Notes under the pieces: model-generated | The model's input: the letters and a program-made list of their open reading frames with translations, nothing else | The model's database searches: none | Told to the model about the DNA's origin: nothing | Assembly (NCBI RefSeq): GCF_014649655.1 | Contig: NZ_BMTL01000026.1 | Span: forward strand, 62,001 to 126,000 | DNA from: Streptomyces humidus | GTDB taxonomy: Bacteria > Actinomycetota > Actinomycetes > Streptomycetales > Streptomycetaceae | Reading direction: 5' to 3' | Length of the DNA stretch: 64,000 bases | Part shown: piece by piece, positions 1 to 8,374 of the stretch | Layout: the number at the start of each line of letters is the position of its first letter | How positions within the stretch are numbered: position 1 is the stretch's first letter | Translations under genes and position numbers: made by a program

Positions 1-1245
1 GCCGGTGCACAGGCCCGGCGGGCGCTGCCGCATCTCGGCGGCGGCGACGCGCGGCGCGAACGGGCTCTCGGGTTCGGAGTCGGGGAGCAGCAGCGTCGGT
101 TCGTGGGCGATCGCCTCGGGGAGGTAGGTGCGCAGGAACTCGGCGACGCCCTTGGTCATCGCAGTGGAGGTGTACTCGCCGACCGCGGGCAGCATGTCCT
201 TGCCGTGCAGCGCGGTGTCGCTGCCGGCCCGCCGCAGGATCGCGTGCAGGTTCTGCTCGATGTAGTCGGGCTGTCCCTCCTCCAGGAGCAGCACGGCCTG
301 TTTGTCGGCGCAGAAGTCGAGGATCTCGTCGTCGACGACGGGATAGGTGACGTTCATGACGTACAGCGGCACGCTGGTGCGGCCGTACGGGTCGGAGGCG
401 CCGAGGAGTTCGAGGGACCGGTTGAGGGTGTTGTAGAGGCCGCCCTGGACGATGATGCCGACGTCGGCCCGGCCGTTGCCGAAGACCTCGTTCAGGCCGC
501 GTTCCTTGATGAAGCGGACGGCGGCCGGCCAGCGGTCCTCGTGCTTCTCCTTCTCGTGCAGGAAGGTCGCGGGCGGCAGCACGACCCGGCTCAGGTCGCG
601 GCGCGGGTTCTCGATGGCGTCCTTGACGGTCATCTCCGGGCGCCGGTTGTCCTTCGCCGTGAAGGTGCCGTGCAGGTGGCAGGAGCGCAGCCGCAGTTCG
701 AGCATCACCGGGGTGCTGGAGACCTCGGAGAGTTCGAAGCCGGCCTCGACCGCGTTGACGATGGCCTCCAGGTTGGGGCGCGGGTCGAGCAGCCACATCT
801 GGGACTTCATCGCGAAGGCGTGCGACCGCTCCTGCATGATGCTGGAGCCCTCGCCGTAGTCCTCGCCGACGATGATCAGCGCGCCGCCGGTGACTCCGCC
901 GCTGGCGAGGTTGGCCAGCGCGTCGGAGGCGACGTTCGTGCCGACGGTGGACTTGAAGGTGATCGCGCCGCGCAGCGGCTGGTGGACGGAGGCCGCGAGC
1001 ATCGCCGCGGCGGTCGCCTCGGAGGCGCTGTTCTCGAAGTACACGTCGAGTTCGGAGAGAACCTCGCGGGCGTCGCCGAGCACGTCCATCAGATGGGAGA
1101 TCGGCGCACCCTGGTAGCCGCCGACGTAGGCGACACCCGACTGAAGCAGCGCCTTGGTCACCGCGAGGATGCCCTCTCCGCTGAACGTGGTTCCCGCGCC
1201 CTGCCGCAGCTTTCCGATCTCGGCGGCGAAAGACCGCTCTGCCAT
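1..1245 (-). CDS. iorA: Indolepyruvate ferredoxin oxidoreductase, thiamine-diphosphate subunit (5' part; runs off the window start)
   Basis: The enzyme oxidatively decarboxylates indolepyruvate or other aryl pyruvates to the aryl-acetyl-CoA, reducing ferredoxin. The 415 codons in the window begin MAERSFAAEIGKLRQ and contain the pyrimidine-domain part of the pyruvate:ferredoxin oxidoreductase superfamily (GGYQGAPISHLMD, then FENSASEATAAAM, then ITFKSTVGTNVASD). The last visible residues are RPPGLCTG, the start of the conserved Cys motif that precedes the TPP-binding domain, so the ThDP and ferredoxin-like parts lie outside. The ATG at 1245 has the Shine-Dalgarno AAGGAGG. It is divergent from the cyclase-family gene at 1457. 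Family assignment is good; whether a beta domain is fused cannot be seen. Confidence 0.85.
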   Translation of the reverse strand, partial: MAERSFAAEIGKLRQGAGTTFSGEGILAVTKALLQSGVAYVGGYQGAPISHLMDVLGDAREVLSELDVYFENSASEATAAAMLAASVHQPLRGAITFKSTVGTNVASDALANLASGGVTGGALIIVGEDYGEGSSIMQERSHAFAMKSQMWLLDPRPNLEAIVNAVEAGFELSEVSSTPVMLELRLRSCHLHGTFTAKDNRRPEMTVKDAIENPRRDLSRVVLPPATFLHEKEKHEDRWPAAVRFIKERGLNEVFGNGRADVGIIVQGGLYNTLNRSLELLGASDPYGRTSVPLYVMNVTYPVVDDEILDFCADKQAVLLLEEGQPDYIEQNLHAILRRAGSDTALHGKDMLPAVGEYTSTAMTKGVAEFLRTYLPEAIAHEPTLLLPDSEPESPFAPRVAAAEMRQRPPGLCTG

Positions 1246-1343
1246 CGTTCCCTCCTTGCGCTGTCTGGCCGCGCCGTGACCGAACCGGATCGGGCGGACT
1301 TTTCTGTGATGTCCGGCGACCTTAGGAGCGCGGCGCCGCGGGT

Positions 1344-1381
1344 GCTATCCGTCCAGCGCGGGTTCCATCCGCTGAGCGCGG
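1344..1381 (+). promoter_or_regulatory. Candidate AraC-type direct-repeat operator
   Basis: Two direct repeats, GCTATCCGTCCAGCGCGG at 1344 and CCATCCGCTGAGCGCGG at 1365, lie about 20 bp apart in the iorA/cyclase divergent promoter. The GCTATCCG core recurs on the minus strand at 4001-4008, in front of the AraC regulator and the SDR. Direct repeats about one and a half to two turns apart are the usual AraC-family binding architecture. Inference only. Confidence 0.45.
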
Positions 1382-1456
1382 CGGGGTCTTCGATTCCGGC
1401 GGCGGGGACGTCATGCTCATCGCCACCCACACCACTTCCCGGGGAAGGACCACGCG

Positions 1457-2260
1457 ATGAGCGACGTCATCACCTCCGCTGTGCACCTGGCCGCGGTGGC
1501 CGAAAAGCTCGCCTCGGGCGCGATAGAGGTCGTCGACCTCACCGCGCCCCTGCACGCCGGCACGCCGATCCTGACGCTGCCCGAGTCCATGGGGCAGACC
1601 GCCCGTTTCGAGCTGGAGGAGATCAGCCGCTTCGACGACCGGGGTCCGGCCTGGTACTGGAACAACTTCCGTACCGGCGAACACACCGGCACCCACTTCG
1701 ACGCGCCGAACCACTGGATCAGCGGCAAGGACCTGGACGACGTCTCCCAGGTGCCGGCCCAGCGGCTGGTCGGGCCCGCGGTGGTCATCGACCGGACAGC
1801 GGAGGTCGCGGCCGACCCGACCTACCTGCTCGACGTCGGCGACCTGCACGACTGGCAGGACGAGCACGGGCCGCTGCCGGAGGGCGGCTGGCTGCTGTAC
1901 CGCACCGGCTGGTCCCGGTACGCCGACGACCCGGCGGCCTACGCCAACCTGGGCGAGAACGGCCCGCGGACCCCGGGGCTGACCCCGGCGGCGGCCCGCT
2001 ACCTGGCCGAGGAGACCGGCATCCTGGGCATGGGCGTGGAGACCGTCGGCACCGACGCGGGCGCGGCGATGGGGTTCGAGCCGCCGTTCCCGTGCCACTC
2101 CTTCCTGCTCGGCGCCGGCAAGTACGGGCTGACCCAGCTGCGCGGCCTGGACCGGCTGCCGGTCACCGGCGCGGTACTGATCGCGGCCCCGCTGCCGATC
2201 GTCAGCGGCTCCGGCTCCCCGTGCCGTGTCCTCGCGCTGGTGACCCCGGACGAACACTGA
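1457..2260 (+). CDS. Cyclase-family metal-dependent hydrolase (PF04199)
   Basis: This 267-residue protein carries the family signature H76-TGT-H80-F-D82-APN-H86 (HxGTHxDxPxH), whose His/Asp residues bind metal in kynurenine formamidases and related cyclases. Length is normal for the family. In indole-degradation clusters of the iif type, a small protein that I recall as cyclase-like makes anthranilate from 3-hydroxyindolin-2-one, and the StyA-type monooxygenases downstream make that role attractive here. Kynurenine formamidase or isatin hydrolase activity are alternatives. It is divergent from iorA and lies on the same strand as the SDR-styA block, separated from it by the regulator. Confidence 0.8.
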   Translation: MSDVITSAVHLAAVAEKLASGAIEVVDLTAPLHAGTPILTLPESMGQTARFELEEISRFDDRGPAWYWNNFRTGEHTGTHFDAPNHWISGKDLDDVSQVPAQRLVGPAVVIDRTAEVAADPTYLLDVGDLHDWQDEHGPLPEGGWLLYRTGWSRYADDPAAYANLGENGPRTPGLTPAAARYLAEETGILGMGVETVGTDAGAAMGFEPPFPCHSFLLGAGKYGLTQLRGLDRLPVTGAVLIAAPLPIVSGSGSPCRVLALVTPDEH

Positions 2261-2529
2261 CCCACACGGCTGCGGTGCCGCGCCTACGGCCACGGTGGTC
2301 CGCCTCCGTGGCCGTAGGCGTGTGCCGGACGGGGCTGGACCGGTGCGTGCCGACAAGGCCGGCAATGGCAGGTCAAGGGCGGGCGGGTTCGCTCGGACGG
2401 GCTTCGTTATCCGGATACCAACACTCGCATGCCGGATTGTGAGGCGGAACCCTTCCTTCCCATCCTGGGAGACAAGGAAAGGAATCGGGCCGCGGAGAAC
2501 GGCTCCAGGCCCGCTGGAGGTGCATCGAG

Positions 2530-2973
2530 ATGACCGGAACGCTTGCCCTCGCTGCGAGCACGGCCGTCGCCGCCGGGCCGGCGCGTGATGCGTACGTGTG
2601 CCCGGTCCCGCACACCCCCGAGGCCGTGGCCCTGGTCCGGCGCCGGGTGGCCGCCCTCCTGACGGACTGGGAGCTGCCCGCAACGACCTTGGACTCGGTC
2701 GTCCTGGTCGTGTCCGAGCTGGCGACGAACGCGGTGGTGCACGCCCTGCCGCCCGCAGAGCTGCGGATCTCGTACGGCCGCCGGCTGCGCGTCGAACTGT
2801 GCGACAGCGGCCCCGCCGAGGTGTACGGCCTCGGTCTCCAGGACGACGAGCACGGCCGCGGCTGCGACATCGTGATCGCCCTGGCCACCGAGTGCGGCGC
2901 GTACCGCGAAGGTCCGCGCAGTGTCCGGTGGGCCGAGTTCGACGCCCCGGCCGCCCGCCCGCTGCCCTACTGA
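2530..2973 (+). CDS. RsbW-like ATP-binding protein (HATPase_c_2)
   Basis: A stand-alone GHKL ATPase of 147 residues, of the kind used in Streptomyces as anti-sigma or regulatory kinases. The N box is S62-ELATNAVVHA, the G1 box is D92-SG and the G2-like box is HGRGCDIV at 109-116. No sensor or dimerisation domain is present and no anti-anti-sigma partner is adjacent. The start at 2530 follows an upstream GGAGG. Its 3' end overlaps the convergent AraC gene by 7 bp. Such genes are very numerous in Streptomyces, so a specific link to the neighbouring catabolic genes is not implied. Confidence 0.8.
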   Translation: MTGTLALAASTAVAAGPARDAYVCPVPHTPEAVALVRRRVAALLTDWELPATTLDSVVLVVSELATNAVVHALPPAELRISYGRRLRVELCDSGPAEVYGLGLQDDEHGRGCDIVIALATECGAYREGPRSVRWAEFDAPAARPLPY

Positions 2974-3965
2974 GTGCCGCGCAGCGTCTGGGAGGGGTGC
3001 TCCCCGAACCGCTCGCGGTAGGCGATCGCGAAGCGTCCGGGATGGAAGAAGCCCCAGCGGTAGGCGGCGTCGGTGACCGTCGTGGTGCCCGGCAGCGCGG
3101 AGATCAGCTCCGACCTCACCCGGTCGAGGCGGACCTCGCGCAGATACGCCACGGGCGTCGTCCCGAGATGCCGGCGGAAGCCCTCCTGGAGCGCCCGCAC
3201 GCTCACCCCCACGGCCTCGGCGACGTCCTCAACGGTCAGCGGCTCGGCCGCGTGCCCCTCGATGAGGTCCATGGCCCTGCGGACGGTCGGCGGCGCCACG
3301 CGGGGCCGGTCGCCCTGGAGGGCCGCCGTGTAGTTGTGCGGCTGGGTGAGCAGGAGCTGGGTGCTCAGAAGGTGTTCGAGCTGTTTGACGATCAGGGGCT
3401 GGTCGAGCATTCCGCCGGTGGTGTCCGCGTCGCGCCGCAGCAGGTCGACGATGTTCAGCCAGGAGCGGGCCCCGGGGGTGGTGAGGTCCATGGCGAGGTC
3501 GAAGCGGACCGGCACCCGGGGATGCCGGCCGAGCAGTTTGCCGAGGTGGTCCTCCAAGGCGGACCGGCGTATCCAGACGATCAGTTGGGGACTTCCCGCG
3601 TGCCAGCGCATCGCCAGGTGGTCGGTGGGGGACGGCACTGATGCCAGTCGGGGCGTGGAGACGACCTGCTGGCGGCCGCAGGTGATCTCCGCGGATCCCG
3701 CGAGCGGCATCTGGACCAGGTAGAAGTCCTCCAGCGCACCCGGCGTGATCAGCACGTCCGCGCCGTAGTCCAGGTAGTACAGGCCGACGTCCCCGAAGGT
3801 GACGCCGTGCATCCGCGCGTCAAGCTGTGCCGACCGCTGGACGACCCGCAGGTCGTGCGCGCGGAAGGCGCGCCCCACCTGTGCCCGTGCGACTTCAAGC
3901 TCCGAGGTGTGGAACCGCTCGTGGGATCCGAGCGGGATGAGCGGGCTGGGCATCGGGGCCTCCAT
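2967..3965 (-). CDS. AraC-family transcriptional regulator
   Basis: The protein has an N-terminal AraC_binding_2-like sensing region and a C-terminal double helix-turn-helix (about the last 100 residues: LTVEDVAEAVGVSVRALQEGF, then VTDAAYRWGFFHPGRFAIAYRERFGEHP), as in regulators of aromatic catabolism. The open frame extends to a GTG at 4013, but that segment contains the GCTATCCG box shared with the 1.34-kb promoter, so the ATG at 3965 (or 3953) is preferred. It is divergent from the SDR-styA operon and probably activates it. Ligand unknown; indole or a hydroxylated product is a reasonable guess. Confidence 0.85.
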   Translation of the reverse strand: MEAPMPSPLIPLGSHERFHTSELEVARAQVGRAFRAHDLRVVQRSAQLDARMHGVTFGDVGLYYLDYGADVLITPGALEDFYLVQMPLAGSAEITCGRQQVVSTPRLASVPSPTDHLAMRWHAGSPQLIVWIRRSALEDHLGKLLGRHPRVPVRFDLAMDLTTPGARSWLNIVDLLRRDADTTGGMLDQPLIVKQLEHLLSTQLLLTQPHNYTAALQGDRPRVAPPTVRRAMDLIEGHAAEPLTVEDVAEAVGVSVRALQEGFRRHLGTTPVAYLREVRLDRVRSELISALPGTTTVTDAAYRWGFFHPGRFAIAYRERFGEHPSQTLRGTQ

Positions 3966-3980
3966 CGGGGAGCGCGATCT

Positions 3981-4008
3981 GGACGGGGGGCTGCGTGATG
4001 CGGATAGC
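3981..4008 (-). promoter_or_regulatory. Candidate AraC operator in front of the regulator and the SDR
   Basis: On the minus strand GCTATCCGCATCACGCAGC occupies 3990-4008 and shares its first eight bases with the box at 1344. A weaker second box, CCGTCC, lies about 20 bp further along. The position between the divergent regulator and catabolic operon is what an AraC operator requires. Confidence 0.35.
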
Positions 4009-4066
4009 GGCACTGCCCCGCCAGGCCTAATTTTTCGGCAACTCCCGACGAATACCAGGAGACATC

Positions 4067-4855
4067 ATGAGCGGATTGCCGGTCAAGACCGTACTCGTTA
4101 CCGGCGGGTCAACGATTATCGGCAGGGCTGTCGTGCGTGCATTCCACGCGGCCGGCGCGAATGTCGTCGTCGCGGATATCGACGAGGACGGCGGCCTCGA
4201 ATTGATGAAGGAATTCGAGGAGCGTGTTCTTTTCGTGCAGACCGACATCACGGACGATGCTCAGGTCGCCGACTGCGTCGGCCGCGCGGTGTCCGCCTTC
4301 GGCCAGCTGGACGTCCTGGTGAACCTGGCCTGCTCCTACGTCGACGACGGCTTCCCCTCCACGCGTGACCAGTGGCTGACGGCCCTGGACGTGAACGTGG
4401 CGAGCGCGGCGGTGCTGGCCCGGGCGGTGCATCCGCACCTCGTCGCGCAGGGCGGCGGTGCCGTCGTCAACTTCACGTCCATCTCCAGCAAGGTCGCCCA
4501 GCCGGGACGCTGGCTGTACCCGGTGAGCAAGGCGGCCCTGGTCCAGCTGACCCGCAACATGGCGGCGGACCTGGCCGCGGACAACATCCGGGTGAACTCG
4601 GTGAGCCTCGGCTGGACCTGGTCCAAGGTGATGGACCAGCTGACCGGTGGCGACCGGGCGAAGACCGACCGGGTGGCCGCCCCCTTCCATCCCCTGGGCC
4701 GCGTCGGCGACCCGGAGGAGGTCGCCCGGGTCGTCGTCTTCCTCTGTTCCGACGAGGCGTCGTTCGTCACCGGAGCCGACTGGGCCGTCGACGGCGGCTA
4801 CTCGGCGATCGGCCCCGAGGGTCTCGTGCCTGCCATCCCCCAGCTCACCGAGTAG
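4067..4855 (+). CDS. Short-chain dehydrogenase/reductase (SDR)
   Basis: A classical SDR fold of 262 residues with catalytic Ser138/140, Tyr151 and Lys155 (Y-PVS-K) and a C-terminal FVTGADWAVDGGY that is typical of the family. The Rossmann glycine motif is unusual: T12-GGSTIIG, in which the middle Gly of TGxxxGxG is Ile17, and the NNAG motif is NLAC. In iif-type indole clusters an SDR oxidises the indole dihydrodiol to 3-hydroxyindolin-2-one, and that role fits the two StyA-type monooxygenases that follow (34 nt to the next start). It is the first gene of the operon read away from the AraC regulator. Confidence 0.85.
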   Translation: MSGLPVKTVLVTGGSTIIGRAVVRAFHAAGANVVVADIDEDGGLELMKEFEERVLFVQTDITDDAQVADCVGRAVSAFGQLDVLVNLACSYVDDGFPSTRDQWLTALDVNVASAAVLARAVHPHLVAQGGGAVVNFTSISSKVAQPGRWLYPVSKAALVQLTRNMAADLAADNIRVNSVSLGWTWSKVMDQLTGGDRAKTDRVAAPFHPLGRVGDPEEVARVVVFLCSDEASFVTGADWAVDGGYSAIGPEGLVPAIPQLTE

Positions 4856-4889
4856 CACCCCCCCTTCCTCAGGACCGGAGGTCCACCGC

Positions 4890-6113
4890 ATGCGCAAGAT
4901 CACCATCATCGGAGCCGGACAGTCAGGCCTGCAGCTCGGCATCGGGCTGCTGGACCACGGCTATGACGTCACCATCGTGTCGAACCGGACCGGTCAGCAG
5001 ATCCGCGAGGGCCGGGTCATGTCCAGCCAGTGCATGTTCGGCACCTCGCTGGCGCACGAACGCAACCTGGGTCTGGACTTCTGGGACGCGGACTGCCCCC
5101 CGGTCGAAGGCATCTCCTTCACCGTGCCGAACGGCGCCGGCGGCAAGGCGTTCTCCTGGGCCTCCCGGCTCGACGCGCCCGCCCGCTCGGTCGACCAGCG
5201 GGTGAAGATGCCGGCCTGGCTGGAGGAGTTCGAGCAGCGCGGCGGCAAGGTGGAACTGCGCGAGGCGGGGCTGGCGGACCTGGAGGACTACGCCCGGGAG
5301 TCCGACCTGGTGATCGTGGCCGCCGGCAAGGGCGAGATCGCGGGCCTGTTCGAGCGCGACGCCGAGCGGTCGGTCTTCGACGCCCCGCAGCGCGCCCTCG
5401 CCCTCACCTACGTCACCGGCATGGCCCCCAGGGGCGAGTACTCCACGGTCAGCTTCAACATGCTGCCCGGCATCGGCGAGTACTTCACCTTCCCAGCCCT
5501 GACCACGACCGGGCCCTGCGACATCATGGTCTTCGAGGGCGTTCCCGGCGGCCCGCTCGACTCGTGGAAGGGCATCACCTCGCCCGAGGAGCACCTGGCG
5601 CACTCCCTGGAGATCGTCCGCAGCTACCTGCCGTGGGAGGCCGAGCGGCTCGACGGGGTCCGGCTGACCGACCCGAACGGCATCCTCGCCGGCCGCTTCC
5701 CGCCCACCGTACGCAAGCCCGTCGGGCAGCTGCCCTCCGGTGCCGTGATCCTCGGCCTGGCCGACGTCGTGGTCCTCAACGACCCCATCACCGGGCAGGG
5801 TTCGAACAACGCGAGCAAGTGCGCGGCGTCGTACCTCTCCAGCATCCTGGAGCACGGCGAGCACCCCTTCGACCGGGCGTTCATGCAGGAGACCTTCGAA
5901 CGGTACTGGGACTACGCGCAGTACGTCGCCACCTGGACCAACGCCCTGCTGGGCGCGCCGCCGGAGCATGTGCTGAAGCTGCTCGGCACGGCCGCCGTCA
6001 GCCCCCGTATCGCCCGCCGTTTCACCAACGGCTTCGACGACCCGCGGGACTTCTTCCACTGGTTCATGGACCCGGCCTCGGCCGAGAACTACCTCGCGGC
6101 CGTGTCGGCCTGA
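4890..6113 (+). CDS. StyA-type FAD-dependent monooxygenase (group E; styrene/indole monooxygenase)
   Basis: This 407-residue oxygenase epoxidises styrene or indole using reduced FAD supplied by a separate reductase. It has the N-terminal dinucleotide fold G8-AGQSG13, the conserved MSSQCMF segment and the group-E motif DPITGQGSNN at 298-307. The ATG at 4890 follows GGAGG; the open frame extends upstream but only across the SDR shadow. There is no stand-alone styB here. The partner is the fused StyA-StyB 21 nt downstream, as in the StyA1/StyA2B arrangement of Rhodococcus opacus 1CP. Substrate is inferred; indole is favoured by the SDR and cyclase neighbours and by the lack of styrene-oxide isomerase. 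Confidence 0.88.
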   Translation: MRKITIIGAGQSGLQLGIGLLDHGYDVTIVSNRTGQQIREGRVMSSQCMFGTSLAHERNLGLDFWDADCPPVEGISFTVPNGAGGKAFSWASRLDAPARSVDQRVKMPAWLEEFEQRGGKVELREAGLADLEDYARESDLVIVAAGKGEIAGLFERDAERSVFDAPQRALALTYVTGMAPRGEYSTVSFNMLPGIGEYFTFPALTTTGPCDIMVFEGVPGGPLDSWKGITSPEEHLAHSLEIVRSYLPWEAERLDGVRLTDPNGILAGRFPPTVRKPVGQLPSGAVILGLADVVVLNDPITGQGSNNASKCAASYLSSILEHGEHPFDRAFMQETFERYWDYAQYVATWTNALLGAPPEHVLKLLGTAAVSPRIARRFTNGFDDPRDFFHWFMDPASAENYLAAVSA

Positions 6114-6134
6114 CATCCCCATCAGGAGCAGCTC

Positions 6135-7850
6135 ATGAGGACCATCGCCATCATCGGCGCGGGACAGTCCGGGGCGCAGCTGGCCCTCGGCCTGCTGGAC
6201 CGGGGCTACGACGTCACGCTGGTCACCGACCGGGGGCCGGACGAGATCCGGCGCGGCCAGGTCATGTCCAGCCAGTGCATGTTCGACACGGCCCTGCGCA
6301 CCGAGCGCGCGCTCGGCCTGGACGCCTGGCAGGAACAGTGCCCGCAGATCTCCGGCATCTCGCTGTCCCTCGCGGGCGACGGCGACAGCATCGGGTGGAC
6401 GGCGGCCCTGGACGGCCCGGCCCGGTCCGTCGACCAGCGTGTGAAGTGCGCGGCCTGGCTGGAGCGGTACGAGGACGCCGACGGCAAGCTCGTGGTGCGG
6501 GCGGCGACCGTAACCGACCTGGAGGAGTACGCCCGCTCCCACGACCTGGTCGTCGTCGCGACCGGCAAGGGAGAACTCGGCCGGATCTTCCAGCGCGACA
6601 CCGAACGCTCCCCGTACGACCGGCCGCAGCGGGCGCTGGCCCTCACCTACGTCACCGGGGCGCTCCCCCGGCCCGGTGACGCGGTGGTGGACCTGAGGAT
6701 CGTCCCGGGCGTCGGCGAGTACTTCACCTTCCCCGCGTTCACAGTCTCCGGCCCCTGCGAGATCATGGTGTTCGAGGGCGTACCGGGCGGCCCGATGGAC
6801 TGCTGGGACGACGTCCGCACCCCCGACGAGCACCTGGCCCGCTCGCTCGACCTGCTGCAGCGCTTCTTCCCGGACGAGTACGAGCGCTGCCGCTCGGCGG
6901 TCCTCACCGACGACGGCGGTGTGCTGCGCGGCCGGCTCACCCCTACGGTACGCAAACCGGTGGCGCAGCTCCCCTCCGGGCGCCAGGTGCTGGGTATGGC
7001 GGACGCGGTCGTCCTGTGCGACCCGATCACCGGGCAGGGCTCCAACAACGCGGCCCAGGCGGCCGAGCACTATCTGGACAACATCGTGCGGCACGGGTCC
7101 GGGGAGTTCACCGCGGCCTGGATGCAGCGCACCTTCGACGGCTACTGGCGCGGCTGGGCCCAGTGGGCGGTCGCCTGGACCAACTCGCTACTGGCGGGCG
7201 TCCAGCCGCACCAACTGCGGCTCCTCACCGAGGCCGCCGAACTCCCGGCCGTCGCGGCCGCGTTGGCGAACGGCTTCGACGATCCCCGGACGCTCTACCC
7301 CTGGTGGAGCGAACCCGCGGAGACGGACCGCCTGCTCGCCGAGAAGCGCGCACAGTCGGACAGCGCCTTCGACGTACGGGATCTGCGGCGGGCCCTCGGC
7401 CAGTACGCCACCGGGGTCACGGTGGTCACCGCGCGGGCGGCGGACGGCCGCAAGGTGGGCATGACCGCGAACTCCTTCACCTCGGTCTCCCTCGACCCGC
7501 CCCTGGTGCTGTGGTGCCCCGGCAAGAACCAGCCGAGCACGCCCGACTTCACGTCGGCCACGCACTTCGCGGTCAACATCCTCGCCGCCGACCAGCACCA
7601 CCTCTCCCGCCAGTTCGCCACCCCGGCCGACGACAAGTTCGCCGGCGCGCCCACCGGCGAGGGGGTGGGCGGCACTCCGCTCCTGGAGGGGGCTGTCGCC
7701 CGGTTCCAGTGCCGGACGCTGCAGTGCCTCGACGCGGGCGACCACCTCGTGATGCTCGGCGAGGTCGAGCGGTACGACGCGCCGGGCGGCGATCCGCTGG
7801 TCTTCCACTCCGGCAGCTACCGGCTGGCCGCCAAGCACCCGGACGTGTGA
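6135..7850 (+). CDS. StyA-StyB fusion: self-sufficient flavin monooxygenase (StyA2B type)
   Basis: Residues 1 to about 405 form a second StyA-type oxygenase (GAGQSG at 8-13, MSSQCMF, DPITGQGSNN from 296). Residues 412 to 571 form a flavin reductase of the StyB/HpaC type (FDVRDLRRALGQYATGVTVVTA, MTANSFTSVSLDPPLVLWC). The fusion lets one polypeptide reduce FAD with NADH and use it for epoxidation; in the Rhodococcus StyA1/StyA2B pair the fused protein mainly feeds the stand-alone StyA1. The linker between the domains is short and charged. It is the last gene of the operon, and an 18-bp inverted repeat starts 14 bp after the stop. Confidence 0.9.
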   Translation: MRTIAIIGAGQSGAQLALGLLDRGYDVTLVTDRGPDEIRRGQVMSSQCMFDTALRTERALGLDAWQEQCPQISGISLSLAGDGDSIGWTAALDGPARSVDQRVKCAAWLERYEDADGKLVVRAATVTDLEEYARSHDLVVVATGKGELGRIFQRDTERSPYDRPQRALALTYVTGALPRPGDAVVDLRIVPGVGEYFTFPAFTVSGPCEIMVFEGVPGGPMDCWDDVRTPDEHLARSLDLLQRFFPDEYERCRSAVLTDDGGVLRGRLTPTVRKPVAQLPSGRQVLGMADAVVLCDPITGQGSNNAAQAAEHYLDNIVRHGSGEFTAAWMQRTFDGYWRGWAQWAVAWTNSLLAGVQPHQLRLLTEAAELPAVAAALANGFDDPRTLYPWWSEPAETDRLLAEKRAQSDSAFDVRDLRRALGQYATGVTVVTARAADGRKVGMTANSFTSVSLDPPLVLWCPGKNQPSTPDFTSATHFAVNILAADQHHLSRQFATPADDKFAGAPTGEGVGGTPLLEGAVARFQCRTLQCLDAGDHLVMLGEVERYDAPGGDPLVFHSGSYRLAAKHPDV

Positions 7851-7863
7851 GGCGGACGGAAAG

Positions 7864-7937
7864 TGCCCCAGGGTTCTCCCGGTCAGCCGCTCCGGTGCGT
7901 CGGTCCGTACCCCGCGGCACGGGAGAACCCTGGGGCA
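7864..7937. repeat. Perfect 18-bp inverted repeat, 38-bp loop, behind the StyA2B gene
   Basis: The left arm TGCCCCAGGGTTCTCCCG (7864-7881) is exactly complementary to the right arm at 7920-7937. It begins 14 bp after the StyA2B stop and could act as a terminator or mRNA-stabilising stem. The long loop and perfect arms are also compatible with a small mobile palindromic element, because the degraded zone starts here. Confidence 0.8.
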
Positions 7938-8374
7938 TCAGACCGGGCGCGCGGCTGCGAGCGCCGTCAGAGGCCGATTTCTCCCGATGTTTCATCCCGG
8001 AATCTGATGCTTGATCTGTGGTGTCGGGTCACGCCAGGAGATGGGGGCGCGCAGCAGGGCAAACGCGTCCTGGTTGTCCGCGTTGGTGAAGGCGTGCGAG
8101 CAGGATGGATCCCATCTGACGAGGTCGGTTGTAGAGATCGCAGACCCGGCGGAGTGCCTCGCCACCATCAAGCTCAGCCTGCCGACCGTGCGCTCGGACT
8201 CGCACGACAGCCGGTAGGCGCCAGTTCCCCGCGTGGCACGCCGTCACGGGCCCATCCGGGCGACAGGGGGTGCCGGTCTTGGCGGCGGGACCGACCGCGA
8301 AGGAGCTCGTCCCCAGGCCGACTCGGCACACCCCTGCCCCGAGCCTCACGGGCGGCACACTGAGCGGTCTGGGG
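7938..8374. other. Intergenic region without a supported intact gene
   Basis: About 440 bp with no convincing gene. On the minus strand a frame ending at 7992 reads a plausible 40-70-residue C-terminus (LVRWDPSCSHAFTN then DAFALLRAPISWRDP) but has no good start and an upstream stop, so it may be a relic of an unidentified gene. Confidence 0.4.

Noticed and set aside
103..2442. A 780-codon open frame on the plus strand across iorA and the cyclase gene
   Set aside because: It is antisense to iorA and out of frame with the cyclase gene, both of which have clear domains; the frame stays open only because of high GC.
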